A DNA stretch of 64,000 nt from Glandiceps talaboti (GCF_964340395.1 NC_135554.1:17979592-18043591), one strand, 5' to 3'. Positions 48,601-61,228 are shown, numbered from the stretch's first letter. A program made the numbers and translations. Notes: generated from the sequence alone by a model not told the origin.

Positions 48601-50768
48601 TTGCTATCATCTGATGAGAAAATGTTTTAATAACAACAAGTTAAATAACAGTTTGTTACAATAAGACATTTTTATAGCAGTGGTAACATAAATTATGAAA
48701 AAATAACATTATTATATACACATTGCCAGCATTGGTTATTACCAGTTACCCATGTACGAAACATGCTCATAAAAGATTACATCTACTTTATAGAGTCTAA
48801 CATATATAAACTATCACATACCTTACCTGTATAATCATACCTTGCACATGTCATATCCACTTTGTCATTAAGAGCAATGCCAGTGATATCTTTTAACCAT
48901 ATCAAAAAATCTTCATATAAAAGTTTCCTGACAAACAATTATGATGCACAAGATTTAGTTGTTTGGGATGTTGGAGAGGGAGGTACAAGAAATCTGTAGC
49001 AGTTTGTCTAAGTGTTGTGACAAATATCTATGTGGCCATCATCATTCATGTGAGAAATATTTTGCAATGTATGACTGTGCTCAAGCAAGTACACATGAAA
49101 TAAATTTGGAAACCAGTGTAATTTATGTAAAAATCACACGACTACAGTAAAACTTTATTTTGAGTCTACAATAGCTTACCATGTGACGAGGTTTGTAAAG
49201 GTGCTGCAAACACACAATCACAGTGATTAGTCGATGCATTACAGATCTTTTCCCAGAAGCAAGCCAAAGCTGTTAAATGAACTATCAAGATCAGTGTGTC
49301 TGATCATAAGATTTCATGTTGAGATAGACACCGTAAAGATAAACACACAAACATCACTTACACTGTGTAGGCTCTTACTTTATTTAGTTGATTATATAAA
49401 CAGTAACAGCATGTTACACAAGGTATAATCTGTTGAAGTTCAAATCCACGGTCAGCAGCCAATGAAATTTGGTAGAATCTCAAGCCCACACAGTGTAAAT
49501 GATGTTTGTATGTTATCTTTATGATGTCTATCTCAACATGAAACCTTATGATCTGGCGCACTGATCTTGATTGATAATTCATTCATTTAATAGTTTTGAC
49601 TCACTTCTGGGAAAAGAGCTGTAAGACCGTGAACAAGCATGAACCCCCTCCTCAAAAATATGTTTTAATAGTACTTGACAAATATTTTCGGAGTCTGAGT
49701 CAGTGATGACAGGAATTGTACCTACCTAAGAGCAGCAATATGTGATGATCCACATTTCTTGAGGTCATCTGACTGTATAAGTAAACAGAGTCATGTCATG
49801 TTATTTGACATATTTCTCTTTGAAGTGTGCTTCATATAATCTATATGACAAAATCTCATTTCTGCACAGGCTAACGATAAGTTTTCAAGCGTCTGTTTAT
49901 ATTGTGGTCTATCTGTGTGATGAACACCAGCTCTTCGGCATATCCTCTTGAATGAGGAGGCGACTGACAGGACTGAGCTGGTGTGCTCTGTGTCTTTGAG
50001 CAAGATCTTGAGCTCTTTCACAGACAAGTACAACAGTTACATTTCTGATTCAGAAATGTTATTTGAATAAATAGCTTAATTGGCATAAATTAAATGAAGT
50101 AACACACATATTGTCTAATAACTGCTTAGTGCATAGGAGTGATGCTGCTATTGTTGACACTTGCATTAAAGACTATCTCATGGCTAGCCTAATAAAACAC
50201 ATTTTAACTAGAAAATATCGGAAATACCTGTTGAAACTTGTAAAGATCATTTGATTTCTCATAAAATATAAGATCTAGTAACTCTTCTTTCAGGCCATCA
50301 AGAAACTTCACATCTTGTACAAAGTTAGGAAGTTTGACACATGTAAATGGTTCACTGTGAACTATGGCTCCATTCCCTGAAATGTGACAGTACAAACTCA
50401 CCGTATTAAAAATTGTTTGGGATGGCTTTGTAATAATGAATGAGTACAGAAATACTGAAGGTGCCAATAAACATTCATCATTATCAATCACCCTTCCCCA
50501 TCACAACTAAACTGGCAACAGTCCAGTCCCTTTAGAGAGATTTTTATTTACTTTATTTTTTTTGAAGTCTCATAATCTTCAAATGTTTTGAATTTGTTAT
50601 TCATTTCTAGATTTGCAAAAGAAAATGTCCTCCCTTGTTTTAATTTTCCCCAGTTACTAGTAGTCTTCCAAGTCTTCCAGGGCTATACGCCTTCATCAAA
50701 ATATGATGAGACCACCACCCCACCACCACCACCACCATCCTCATCCTCATCACCACCACCACCACCAA

Positions 50769-50800
<32 letters not shown>

Positions 50801-51045
50801 CCACCACCACCACCACCACCATCACCATTATCGGAATCATGATCGCAATCATCATCCTTACCAATTTCTGTATGCTCGTGTTGCTGGAAGGCATTTCCAA
50901 TATCTTTCTTTACATCGTCATTTTGATATTGAGAATTAAGAGCTGCTTTGTGATGCAATAATTCACGTTTGTTTGATTTCGATGTTTTCTTACGTGGTAC
51001 AGTGTCGATGTCGCCCTCTGTTACCCCTCTTCGTTTTGAACTCAT
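42681..51045 (-). CDS. OGFOD1: OGFOD1, prolyl-3-hydroxylase of ribosomal protein uS12 (13 exons)
   Basis: Fe(II)/2-oxoglutarate oxygenase (Tpa1 family) that hydroxylates a proline of small-subunit protein uS12 (RPS23) and affects translation accuracy and stress granules. Exons on the - strand, 5' to 3': 51045-50862, 50376-50228, 49772-49726, 48927-48827, 48146-48030, 47593-47502, 47115-46987, 46464-46351, 45694-45615, 45234-44969, 44848-44711, 43661-43603, 42848-42681. All borders are GT/AG and in phase, giving 547 residues (human 542). Iron ligands are His166 and Asp168 ([10 protein letters not shown]) and His229 (SPVSFHQ). Arg241 ([12 protein letters not shown]) should bind 2-oxoglutarate. 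The second, inactive double-stranded beta-helix domain follows an acidic Glu-rich linker and contains [15 protein letters not shown]. The N-terminus (MSSKRRG) is basic, nuclear-localisation-like. Introns carry a SINE, a foldback element and a 73-bp minisatellite. It is divergent from LSM4. The Gly/Asp-rich run after codon 61 is intronic. Confidence 0.95.
43115..43520. repeat. 73-bp minisatellite in the last OGFOD1 intron
   Basis: About 5.5 copies of a 73-bp unit (CCAAATTATGGTACAAGG...CAGGGTTACACAA), over 90% alike, begin 83 bp past the donor of exon 12 in the direction of transcription. Because 73 is not a multiple of three, the three + frames each look open and repetitive. These are not genes. 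Confidence 0.95.
44190..44229. repeat. (CAC)n microsatellite in an OGFOD1 intron
   Basis: About 12 CAC units between OGFOD1 exons 11 and 12. Confidence 0.95.
46471..46610. repeat. 48-bp direct repeat, three copies, in an OGFOD1 intron
   Basis: Units start at 46471, 46519 and 46567 (TAGGGCAGATCAATGG...). They abut the acceptor side of exon 8, whose first base is 46464. Confidence 0.95.
48375..48605 (+). mobile_element. SINE, copy 3 (head lost), in an OGFOD1 intron
   Basis: Same body as copies 1 and 2: GCCCCAGTCAACCCAGCTGT, GGTTGCAATATGAATG, GGCTGCAATTTG and CCAGGGGTAATAGTTGTAAAG. The tRNA-like head is decayed (GAGTTGAACC in place of the B-box) and the extreme 3' end is missing. It is inserted on the strand opposite to OGFOD1, in the intron between exons 4 and 5. 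Confidence 0.65.
49239..49625. mobile_element. Foldback element with about 140-bp arms in an OGFOD1 intron
   Basis: The arms 49239-49375 and 49483-49625 are inverted copies, about 85-90% alike. For example, TTTCATGTTGAGATAGACA on the + strand at about 49314 has its complement at about 49525. A spacer of about 105 bp separates them. The element lies between exons 3 and 4. Confidence 0.85.
50704..50829. repeat. (CAC)/(ATC) microsatellite in OGFOD1 intron 1
   Basis: Imperfect CAC/CCA and ATC triplets begin about 30 bp past the exon-1 donor (GTAAGG at 50861-50856). Read through, they would extend the first exon with Gly/Asp, which mimics a coding tract. Confidence 0.9.
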
Positions 51046-51497
51046 TGTCTCTTGGCTTTCCTCCTGTTTTCAGTAAAATAGTATTGGCCTATCAAATGAT
51101 CATAATGTTTCTTTACTGCTCGCGAGATATCAACACCAACAAGCATTCATGCTAGACCTGTGTAGCGAACGTGGGCTCAGCTCAAACTCCAAGCTTTCCA
51201 CACGTGTTCCGTCTGCTGCTGATCTGAATTTGTATCCCGGAAGTAAGTAGAGTAAAAATTGCGTACCTTTTTACGACACTGTATTTTCTTTTGATTTGTG
51301 CAAAATAGCGGGTAAATGTACCATGAAAGATATTCATATTGTAATCTTCAAAGCAATGTGGTGATTTTAAAGTGACAAACAAAATACAAATTGGAGTAAT
51401 TCTGTAAGAAATGAAAGTACCATTTCACGACAACTACATCGCGCACGCGTAAAGTACGTTCAAGCGGCCATTTTGATTTTCTGAAAGTGAAGTCAAC
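51046..51497. promoter_or_regulatory. Divergent promoter shared by OGFOD1 and LSM4
   Basis: The two start codons lie head to head, 452 bp apart. The interval has no TATA box at either end, contains CACACGTG (about 51200) and a CpG-rich patch (CGCGCACGCG, about 51440-51449), and has GCGGCCATTTTG at 51464-51475, just 22 bp before the LSM4 ATG. This last is a close match to the YY1 motif found at initiation sites of housekeeping genes. Co-regulation is inferred. Confidence 0.55.
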
Positions 51498-53428
51498 ATG
51501 GTGAGTAAACGAAGGATTTGGTCACTTTATTGTATCAATACGTTTTGAAACTTTCCAAAAGGACTAAAAACCTTTACACCTATGTTTAATATGTCTATTT
51601 AATTTCAGCTGCCTTTATCGTTACTTCGGACAGCCGTCAACCATCCAATGGTGAGTACTTCTTCAAGTTCTTGCTCTTTGTATATTAAATTATACTCAAG
51701 TCTCAACAACATGTTAATTTTACATACACTTTCGGTAATAAGTACATACCATATGTTGCCGGAGTGTTAGTTTGTGTACGAAAAACTGTAAATTTTGATA
51801 AACATTAAGAGTTCGCAAGCATTCATGACATTTAGATGTATGAGTAATGATAAATTTAGAATTTCATATTCACATTTGCATTTGACATAGCTTATTTTTT
51901 CTCATAAATGACATAATTGTGTGATTTAGGTCACGTGCCTCACAACAAAACAGTTGTAAACTACATCTCGTAAACTAAACATCATGGCATGTAATTTAAA
52001 TGTTGTATTTATGCAAATTAATTATACAAGGATAACATAGTTAGATCTCCTTTTTGTTATCTTGCAGTTAGTAGAATTGAAGAATGGAGAAACATACAAT
52101 GGACATTTAGCATCATGTGATAATTGGATGAACATCCATCTTAGAGAAGTTATCTGTACATCCAGGGTAAGTTGTAGGTGTATGCATGGATTTTTCCTGT
52201 ACCAGTACTCCAACATACATGTAGTTCAATGTACACACAGTCTGAGGTAGCCTCGAGACTGGGCTATCTGACTTAACATACTCAGCTGGCTTTACAGTTG
52301 TGAACTACATGTCCAAACCAGATAGCCTTGAGTCTCTGGGCTAAGTCTGAGGTAACTCAGACTAAAGTACAAAGTCAAGCATACTTAACTAGTTTTAATG
52401 TCTGTTCTCAGTCAGAGATCCAAATGGCCTCAACCAGCTGATCTCAACTGTACTACCAATTAATTTTATTTTGAATAACTAAAGAGAATGTGATTCTTCG
52501 TTCACTGTCAAATATAATACAAACCCACAATAATCATGTGTCCAATACAGGTAGATACACATGGGTCAAATTACACATACCAATAACTAGTAGTACAGTG
52601 AATGGGACTCAAAATCTCATTATTTATTCAAATTCAAGCAAACATAGTTATGAACTGATAGTCATAAAGTCATCTTAATTTAGCTGTTCTGTTTAAAAAT
52701 ATGTACAAAATGGGCCACCCTTTTATGATGATACAATTTTGAGTTTCACCTTATATAAGTGGTTTATTTACCCAAGCGTATAAAATTTGATTACAAAATA
52801 TTGGTAACAAAAAAATCAAAAGAGAGAAAGGTAAATGGGGAGTCAAGAAATAGCTTACAGCTAGTCTAGCCTGATCCCCGACATTGTACATTGCGAATGA
52901 AAACATTAAGAGGGTTCAGTCATTAAGATGACTGAAAACATAACTGGGAGAAAAAAATATATATATATCACACATACATGTACATATACATGTACATATA
53001 CATGTACACACAATTAACCTAGCCCTATTCATATCCCTAACCTAACTTCATTCAAACCCCCTAGCTTGGTTGAATATGTTTCCATTTTATACAGTCAGTT
53101 CACTGTTCTAGATTCTTGCCACAGAAAGGAGTTTGTTCTGTGGGTTCCTTATCACCATTACTCCCTCATTCGAATAATATACAGCTTACAGGACATTAGA
53201 ACATTTCAAGTCTTTTTTAACAATGTTAATTTCCTATTTATCAACAGGATGGTGACAAATTTTGGCGGATGCAAGAATGCTATATTAGAGGAAGTACAAT
53301 AAAATATCTCCGTATTCCTGATGAAGTTATAGATATGGTCAAAGAAGAAGTGATGGCTAAAGGTCGGGGTAGAGGTATGGGACCACAGAAGGGTAGAGGT
53401 AGAGGCAACCCAGCTGCCAGAGGTTAGT
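51498..53428 (+). CDS. LSM4: LSM4, U6 snRNA-associated Sm-like protein
   Basis: Subunit of the LSm2-8 ring (U6 snRNA, nuclear) and the LSm1-7 ring (mRNA decapping, P-bodies). Exons: 51498-51500 (the ATG alone), 51609-51650, 52068-52166 and 53248 onward. The protein begins [15 protein letters not shown], then [14 protein letters not shown] with [10 protein letters not shown] (Sm1 motif), then [16 protein letters not shown] (Sm2 motif, with R-G for RNA contact). The Sm fold is complete. The tail starts [16 protein letters not shown]. Exon 4 can end two ways. It could be read to the TAG at 53426-53428 (107 residues, shorter than the human 139), or splice at GAG/GTTAGT (53422) into an exon I could not find. 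A one-codon first exon is unusual but the borders are clear. Confidence 0.92.
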
Positions 53429-53479
53429 CTGAATTCAGTTATTCACCCTCATCTTTGTAATTAGTGTTCTTTCCAACAG

Positions 53480-53519
53480 GTGGTGGTGGTGGTGGTGGTG
53501 ATGGGGGGGGGGGGGGGGT
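53480..53519. repeat. (GGT)n and G-run just downstream of LSM4 exon 4
   Basis: Seven GGT-type triplets after CAACAG, then an 18-bp G-run. If it were an exon joined to LSM4 exon 4 it would add a glycine tail and stop soon after. I treat it as a microsatellite. Confidence 0.7.
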
Positions 53520-54779
53520 ATTTGTTTGTACACTAAAAGTATAAGTTGGGAAAAACCAGGATTAACCATCATGTTAACTGTAGTGCATGATGAACTTGTA
53601 GGAAGAGAAACTGGAAATATTCTAGGTGTTAGAAAGACAAAAGATTATGTAGTTTGGCCACTAGGAGTGCTGTTCAGAAATTGCTGTCAGTTCAGAAGTG
53701 AGGACCACAATAGTTGAGCACTAAAGCCTCCTTTGGAATAATGGTTGCATTCTCAAAAATGCCAAAATATTCCGCTAACTTTGTTTCCTGTGTCATAATT
53801 TCAGGGAACTTGTGATGTTGTTTTAGTCCCATTTTGTTAACTTCTTCATGAACAGTACTGCCATGTGATTTTAGCCCTCAATTTTCCTCATTTAAGGCAC
53901 CCTCTTGTGACACTTCTGTTGAAAATGACTGCAAGATGAATACCTGGAATAGTCCATGGCTTAACTTTGTTTTGTGAAACGAAAGAAATTACATTAAAAT
54001 ATTAAAATCAAATAATTTCATTGGATTTGGTTTGGTCACATAATGCTACTCCTTCATTTTAATAATGTGGACTTGAATGTGAATCAGAAAACTTTGGCAA
54101 CATTTTTAAAATCCATGGATTTCATGGCAAGCGTGAGTTCCTAGGAAGCAGAGCTCAGTGTATATGTTGTGTAACCTATCCTAGCCTGTGTTGTAACCCA
54201 AGAAGTATTACAATTGGGGATGTTGTCTATTTTGATAAAATGATGTTAGTGGCATTATCAGTACAGTATTCAAAACTGGTACATATGTATCATGTGGTAA
54301 GCTTGGCCCAGTAACCTGAAGGAAGATGATTGTTGTTATTACCTAGCAACTGTTTCTTATTACCATGACAGCACCAGTGATTGTGTTATATTTGTATCTC
54401 CTCTATTTCCACATATAATGCATATTCAGTTTTTACTCACAAAGACTGCTTGCTGGGTTATTATATCCACAAACAGGAAACATTGTACATAGCGCCCTCT
54501 AGTGTCTTTATAGAATGTCCTATTGTTTTAGTATATTTCAAGACGCAAGTGACTTGATAATTTGACAGATTCTGTTTCTGTTTATCAGCTGTAAGGACAA
54601 ACATAAATACTAAAATAAGAAGACTATGAAATAAGTAAATGATGATAAATGATTTGTAAGTTTTATCATGAATCAAAAATATGAATATGAAAATATGAAT
54701 GATTGGAGAACCCTGGTAACAGAAAGGGGGGAATATGGTCAAACTGGCATAGTTTCTAATACATTGTACTGTAATTTTA

Positions 54780-55160
<381 letters not shown>

Positions 55161-55690
55161 CTTAATGCATGAATCATTGCACTTAATTTACTGTTAAGGA
55201 AAACTGTTGACAAGAGTTGTGTAATCCCCTTTGAAGGTAGCATGACATCATTGTGGTAGAACTCCAAAAGTAGGATAACAGTTAACCTTGAGCATTTGAC
55301 TCATTTCCTAACACTTGAGTTGTTCTGGACAATTAATGTTTGATCAACCGCTACTCACAATAAAATAGCTGGCTTTATCACCAAAAAAACATTATGAAAA
55401 AACCCCAAAATATTATTCTGCAATTTTCAATTACCAGACCAAATGTTGTCAGTCTGGTAGCTTGGAGTAAACCAGGACCCATTAGTCTTTACTTGGATAG
55501 ATTTTACCAAAAAAGATAATTGTAGTCACTACAGTGCCAATATTTAGAATTTGGATAATGGCTGCTGTCATGGAACACGGGCTTATTCTAAGTTAGGGTT
55601 AAAGACCAGAAAGCAGTGTTATATCACTAAGTAAACATTCCATGCTACATGTCTAAATCATGTGAAAACCACTAAATGGTATATTCATAA

Positions 55691-56063
55691 GGCCAAATAA
55701 AGAAAAGATAGTGTGGTTCCAATAACCCCATCGACCCTAGTTTAAGCTGTTTAGGCCTAAACCATTTTTACATGCAAAAAGGTAAAATTATGATAGTTTA
55801 TTCCTATTTTCCATGTAGATTTTCTTGCCAAAGTATCTTTGATCACTTTAAAAAAAAAAAAAAATCACATTCCAGAGAGAAATCATGTCTTTTTGGACTA
55901 TAACAGCACAGTCTGCATATTGTGTTCTTTTACACCTCATCAACTGTTGCGGGAGTATGGTAACCAACGAGTACCTTTGGGTCCAAGGAACTGAAAAAAT
56001 ATAAATATAAAATAAAAATCCAACCTACCTACCCTGTTTTCTGAAGTCATGTTATCGGAAACT
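55691..56063. mobile_element. MITE family with GATAAC termini, copy C
   Basis: From GGCCAAATAAAG to ATGTTATCGGAAAC. It matches copy B (30934) along its length, including TACATGCAAAAAGGTA and CTCATCAACTGT. It is uninterrupted where copy B carries the SINE. Confidence 0.75.
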
Positions 56064-57979
56064 AAACTTTATTTTTTTAAATTTTTGCCTAAGGGAACTG
56101 TTGTATCAGTAAACTATTTGAAATAGCTGTAGAGAAGTTTGAAAGAACAGTGATTTTTCTGGACTTCATTCATTTTATAGGAGGGGTGATTTTTTGCTTA
56201 GTTTTCAATGTACAAGAAATGTCACCTAAAAAGTTTGAAAATGCATGTGAAGTTTAAGTGGCATAGTGGGTACTTAAGACTGCATTTTCAACTAATGATG
56301 TAAAAAAAAATTGCATAATGTGTATTTGTGTGCTGTATCTGGCTAGACTAGTACTGTTATTGCCCTATTATCTCATTACTGGTCATTCCTGGTTTTACAA
56401 ACACCCTCCTGCAAACACTGACACATTCTGAATTCTGTTCCTATTCTCTATTTTGTAACTATCTGTAAATTGCTCTTTTTAACTCATACTGTCTGGGTGA
56501 ACTCTTCACATCAAAACTTTAGGGCTGACAAAAGCTGACATCAAATGTTAACAAATTTCCCAAATCTGAAGTTTCTGAAAACGGAAAATTTACAGAATTT
56601 GAAATAAACCAAAGAATGGTGTATTTTACATCAAGAAAGAAATGTATCACAACATCTAATCAGTTCAACATGTAAACTTTTCTGAAAAAATGAAACAAAA
56701 TCAAAACATCCTTCAACTGGAAATTCATCTGTGTTGGTAAACCATAGTATTCAATTTAACTTTTGTTCCAAACACAACTTGAAAAATTTTTACTTGAAAA
56801 TTTTTTACCTGAAATTTTCGACTGCACACTTCAGTCTTTGTCAACAGATTGACCCACTATTCAGTACACGTGACCTTATGGACATGTGAGCCAAATAAGC
56901 CTAATAAAAATCTGGCTAGACTAGTACCAAACAACTCGGATATATGATTAGAAATGCAATCCCTCCCCCCCCCCTTCCCCGCCTGGAATCTACCACTCAG
57001 TATCAATAGATTGGTCTCATCGAAAAAGAATGTGGTATAAACAGCCAAGACGACTAGGTTTACGAAAACTTTCTAGGCATGCTTTGTGGACACTTGTAGC
57101 AATATATGAAGAGAAACAGTATCTGGTGTAAAGTTGATACTGGTGTACAACAAAGTTGATACTGGTGTACAACTGTTGTATATAAACCATAGTGGATAGA
57201 GTTTGACATACTATATACATACAATAACACGAGAGCCCATAGCAGACAAAAGAATGGAATTTTGTACATTCAGTCCGAACCATTTCAAACACAACATCGG
57301 TCTCTTTGATTCTTGTCTACTATTTATATGTGTATCTCAAGCATTCCACAACTCTCATTTCAAGAAAGGAATTGCGCTGTTTAATGATGACATTTGCTGC
57401 ATTTTGAAGTTTTTGCTCTCTTTTACTATGTTTGATGTTTATATTCTTGTGTGATTTGACTGTTTTTGATTCTTTTATATACATCATTAGGTTTATTGCA
57501 AAAATGTTTTTTGATTGTTTTGTGATTTCAGTGTTTTTTTAAGTGTGGTATTTCACCAAATTTGTTATTTTTTTTCTTTTTAATACAAATATTTTTGTTC
57601 AGTGTGTTGTTCCAATGTTTTGATATGGATGGGGTAAAATCTCTCTGGTTTCCTCCAAGCCAATATGAAGCATAGCTATTTCTTGGGACACCCTAAAATT
57701 GTGTGTTCTCCTATCCTTGACTATGTGATGACTTACATTGATTAGTTTAAAGGCCTACTTTGAAAAAGGATTAAACATTAGGTGTGAAAAACAGTTGTCT
57801 GACAAAGCTAGAGAAAAAGTTGGCCACGAACTAACAAAGAATGTAATCCTTATGTAGATAACTGTAATACAAAGGCCAGGGATTGTAACATGACCCATTA
57901 AATGTTTGGTCAAATGCATAGAACAATGCTTAGTAGATTTCCTCCACAATAGTATCATAAGGCTAGAAACCATTGTGTA

Positions 57980-58335
57980 TGCTATGTCTTGGGCTAAACA
58001 TCAGTCCAGGCTGGGCAGTGGTTCAACGCTACGTTACCATATGTCTGGAATTGTGTATACAATGTCTTGGACTAAAAGTTCCATGCTACATGTACGTTTC
58101 CATATATCTGGTATCCAGCATGTAACACTTATGATGTTTTGGACTAAACAACGGTTTGGGCTTGGGCTTGGTTCCTGGTTCCCAGATACATTTCTATACA
58201 TCTGGAATCCAACATGTAAAACTTGTGGTGTCTTGGACTGAATGCCGGTTCCATGCTACATTTCAATATATCAGAAATCCACTGTGTAAACATTGCGATG
58301 TCTTGGACTAAACATCGGTTCCATGCTACGTTACC
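57980..58335. repeat. Degenerate 72-92-bp tandem repeat, five copies
   Basis: GTCTTGG(A/G)CTAAA followed by CGGTTCCATGCTACGTT(A/T)CCATA recurs near 57985, 58063, 58135, 58229 and 58301. Confidence 0.8.
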
Positions 58336-58699
58336 ATAGTCAAAAATGTGTTTGTTGTGTGAATGCGAGTTTATATAGTACAATAGAGATAGTGCGTTCA
58401 CTGATTGATCCCACCCATATCTAGATAATTGCCTTGATTGATTCTTTCCATCGTGGTGTGTTAAGGCATGCACTCATAATTGCTATGATGGGTAGGGCAC
58501 CCATGTAGTTGTGTTCTGTACATACAAATAACTGGTGACCTTTCTCATAGAGGTTGTAGGCACAGGATGCTTTGACTTGACCAAGGAATGGTAACTGGGT
58601 GGGCTGGGGTGGGGATAAGGGGAACAGTAGAACCTCACCACAAATATGTGACGTGAAGTGTTCATGAAAAAATAATTATGTGAATTTTAACTTTATTTT

Positions 58700-58969
58700 C
58701 AGGGGTGAACAAATCCACTGGTCCTGGGTCCAGGACTAGCGAATTTTTGGGGCGGACCACACAAATTTTACCTTGTCTGGTCCATCGGACCAGTACCTTA
58801 CTGTTAATAACTATGTTAAAAAGTCATCTGAATATACAGATTCATAGGCAAGATTTAATGTTTCACATTAGCGGGACCTGGGACCACTAATTCTTTCAGC
58901 AGGACCACTGAATTTTTTAAGGCACTGGTCCGGGGACCACCAGTTCACAAAATGATTTGTTCACCCCTG
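58700..58969. mobile_element. hAT-like MITE, CAGGGGTGAACAAATC ends
   Basis: A 270-bp element with 16-bp perfect terminal inverted repeats (CAGGGGTGAACAAATC), further internal inverted similarity (CACTGGTCC, GGACCAGTGCC) and no coding capacity. The termini fit the hAT consensus (CAGGG...). ATTTT flanks both sides; a full 8-bp target duplication, expected for hAT, is not preserved. Confidence 0.8.
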
Positions 58970-61228
58970 ATTTTGGTTCAGGTGTGAAGCAAAATAACAA
59001 TGACTTTGATATATACACCACAAAAATCTATTCACAACTCTTACAAAATTAACAAAACAGCATTTGAAGATGTAAATCTTGTGATTGGAATATACTTTAA
59101 GTATAAAGGAAGTAAAATTTATGGTTCAGGAATAATAGAAGCAACATAATGAGCAAAGAAGAGAGAGGTAATTGGTTGAATAGGGTGTCAAAGTAAAGGC
59201 GAAAGTTATATGGATTACAGCTCACCTGGCCATGATGTATACCTACTTTACAGACCACAAGGCCATTTTATGGACCCTTCTAGACCAATTTGTTATTCAT
59301 AAAAGAAACGTTATAAAACAAGTTAATTCCTAAGTTTTGTAAGGAGCAAGACCACCCAGTCGTAGACCAAAGTGATATGAAATTACCCCCAACCCCCACC
59401 CCAAGGGATAGCAATTTGGTACATTAGTAGTTTAGATTAGATTCTCTATATAATTCTACCATTTATCAATGTTTTTGAGTCCTTCAGTATTTGCATGAAG
59501 AAAACTGTTGTAATTCTGTGCATAAATGTGTTTTTAGTAGCCCAGGTCGAATACCATGGTCAGTGTTCAGTGGTCCGATGTCATTGTTGCCGATTTCAAG
59601 CTTTGCATCTGTCAATGAAAATGTCGGTCACCATTAAAACATCGTAAAGTATCATTTACTGGAGTTCTTTACTTCACTCTTAATGGGCCATGATGGTCCC
59701 TGCTTTGACTGATGTTTGGTAAACTGTCGAAGAATTTGACAGACAAGGGTTCTGTTATTTCTCTTCAAGGGAGACTGCCTCGGTCTGTCAGCTTCAATGT
59801 TTGTGCAGACTTTAGACAAACACCGTGTTCTGTAACCCCTTCAAAACAAGGCACTTTCCCGCCAAAGATATTTCAAAATATTTTTTTTTCTTTAAATTTT
59901 TAGCACATCTGGATTTTATTTTAGACTGAAGTCAAACTAATAACCCTTGGTTTTAAAACTGATATCAAAATTGTTTGAAAATTATCTCATTTGCAATTTT
60001 CTGCAGATAATAATGCCAACATTTTTACTTGTAAACAGACTTTCTGTCAGCGGGGCTCTAAGTAATCATAAATCAGGCAGTATATCATAATATGCAAAGA
60101 ATTATCTTGGAGTTTATCACCAAGACTAATCAGACATCATTAAAAATGTCATAATAGTAAAAAAAAAAATCAGTTTTGAAGTTTATGCAGGCTCAATGTT
60201 ATATGTCAACAGTTCGTCCCACTGTTTGTGCCAGTTAGAAGTATTGTGATAAACTCTGACCACCTGAGGTCAAGCGTGTTGTTTTGATTCATGTCACATG
60301 TGTATTGGTGCACATAAAGTCCTAATATCAACTCACATAAGTATGCCATTATAACCACTTTGTTATGCACTTAATACAGCGGAGTCTAAGGAATTCACAA
60401 TTCCATAACCTCATTTCTGGATTTTCCAGACTAAGATCCTCAAAAATTATGAATTCCATGACATCTTGAAGTGACAAAGTCTCATCAAAAATGTGTTTTG
60501 GGATTGAAATTTTGTTCACACCTGACTCTAATACACATTTTGATTTCGCTTTCATTGATTTCAATGTAAAATTAAAGAAAGCAGAATAGGAGATAATATT
60601 TATGATTTTACCTGTACTAACTGTAACTAGAATATTATTTTTTTGATCAGACAACCAACAATATATTCACTGAAAATTGTTAAAATACCAACAATTAGAC
60701 ATTGTACATGTTAATTAGACATATTCATAAGAATTCAGTACAGTGACAGGGTGAAATTATAATCATACTTATTTTTGGGTGCAAACCTTAAAAATCAATT
60801 CAATTGGATTTATTGTGCCATACATGTACAGTGTATACAGCTACACAAATATGTTTACCCACAGATCCACAGATGATTCAATACGGTTCAGTGTATATAT
60901 TTAGTTAGGAGCAACAGAATATATCTCAGTAACAAAAAAGTTCCAGTTGCATCTAGTGTAATGCAAAGAGAAGGCATGATTTGGTGTATTGACAGTATTT
61001 TACATCTGCTGTTCTTGTCTTGTTCTTCCAAGGAAGATGGTGGTCACCTGACAACAGAAGGGTGGTCACCTGACAACAGAGAACACAAAGAACAAGTACA
61101 GTAGATGTGAAATAGGATAAATAAAACAAATCAAGCTTTCTTCTTAATCAGATTTTCATTGATCATAGTCATGTTTTAAGGTGACTTGTTGAAAAATAGT
61201 CAACGGTGCAATAGTTAAGAGTACATGT
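58970..61228. other. Non-coding DNA
   Basis: AT-rich. A 17-bp direct duplication (GGTGGTCACCTGACAAC) lies near 61030-61075. The 101-codon - strand frame at 60349-60654 shows no domain. I see nothing else. Confidence 0.5.

Noticed and set aside
50640-50860. Gly/Asp-rich extension of the OGFOD1 first exon
   Set aside because: A strong donor (GTAAGG) at 50861 ends the exon before the CAC/ATC tract, and the spliced frame continues correctly into exon 2.
53480-53545. Glycine-rich last exon of LSM4
   Set aside because: GGT repeats plus a long G-run with a stop soon after, and no Arg-Gly pattern. It fits a microsatellite better.
60349-60654. 101-codon - strand frame as a gene
   Set aside because: AT-rich chance frame with no domain, no splice sites and no paralogue in the window.
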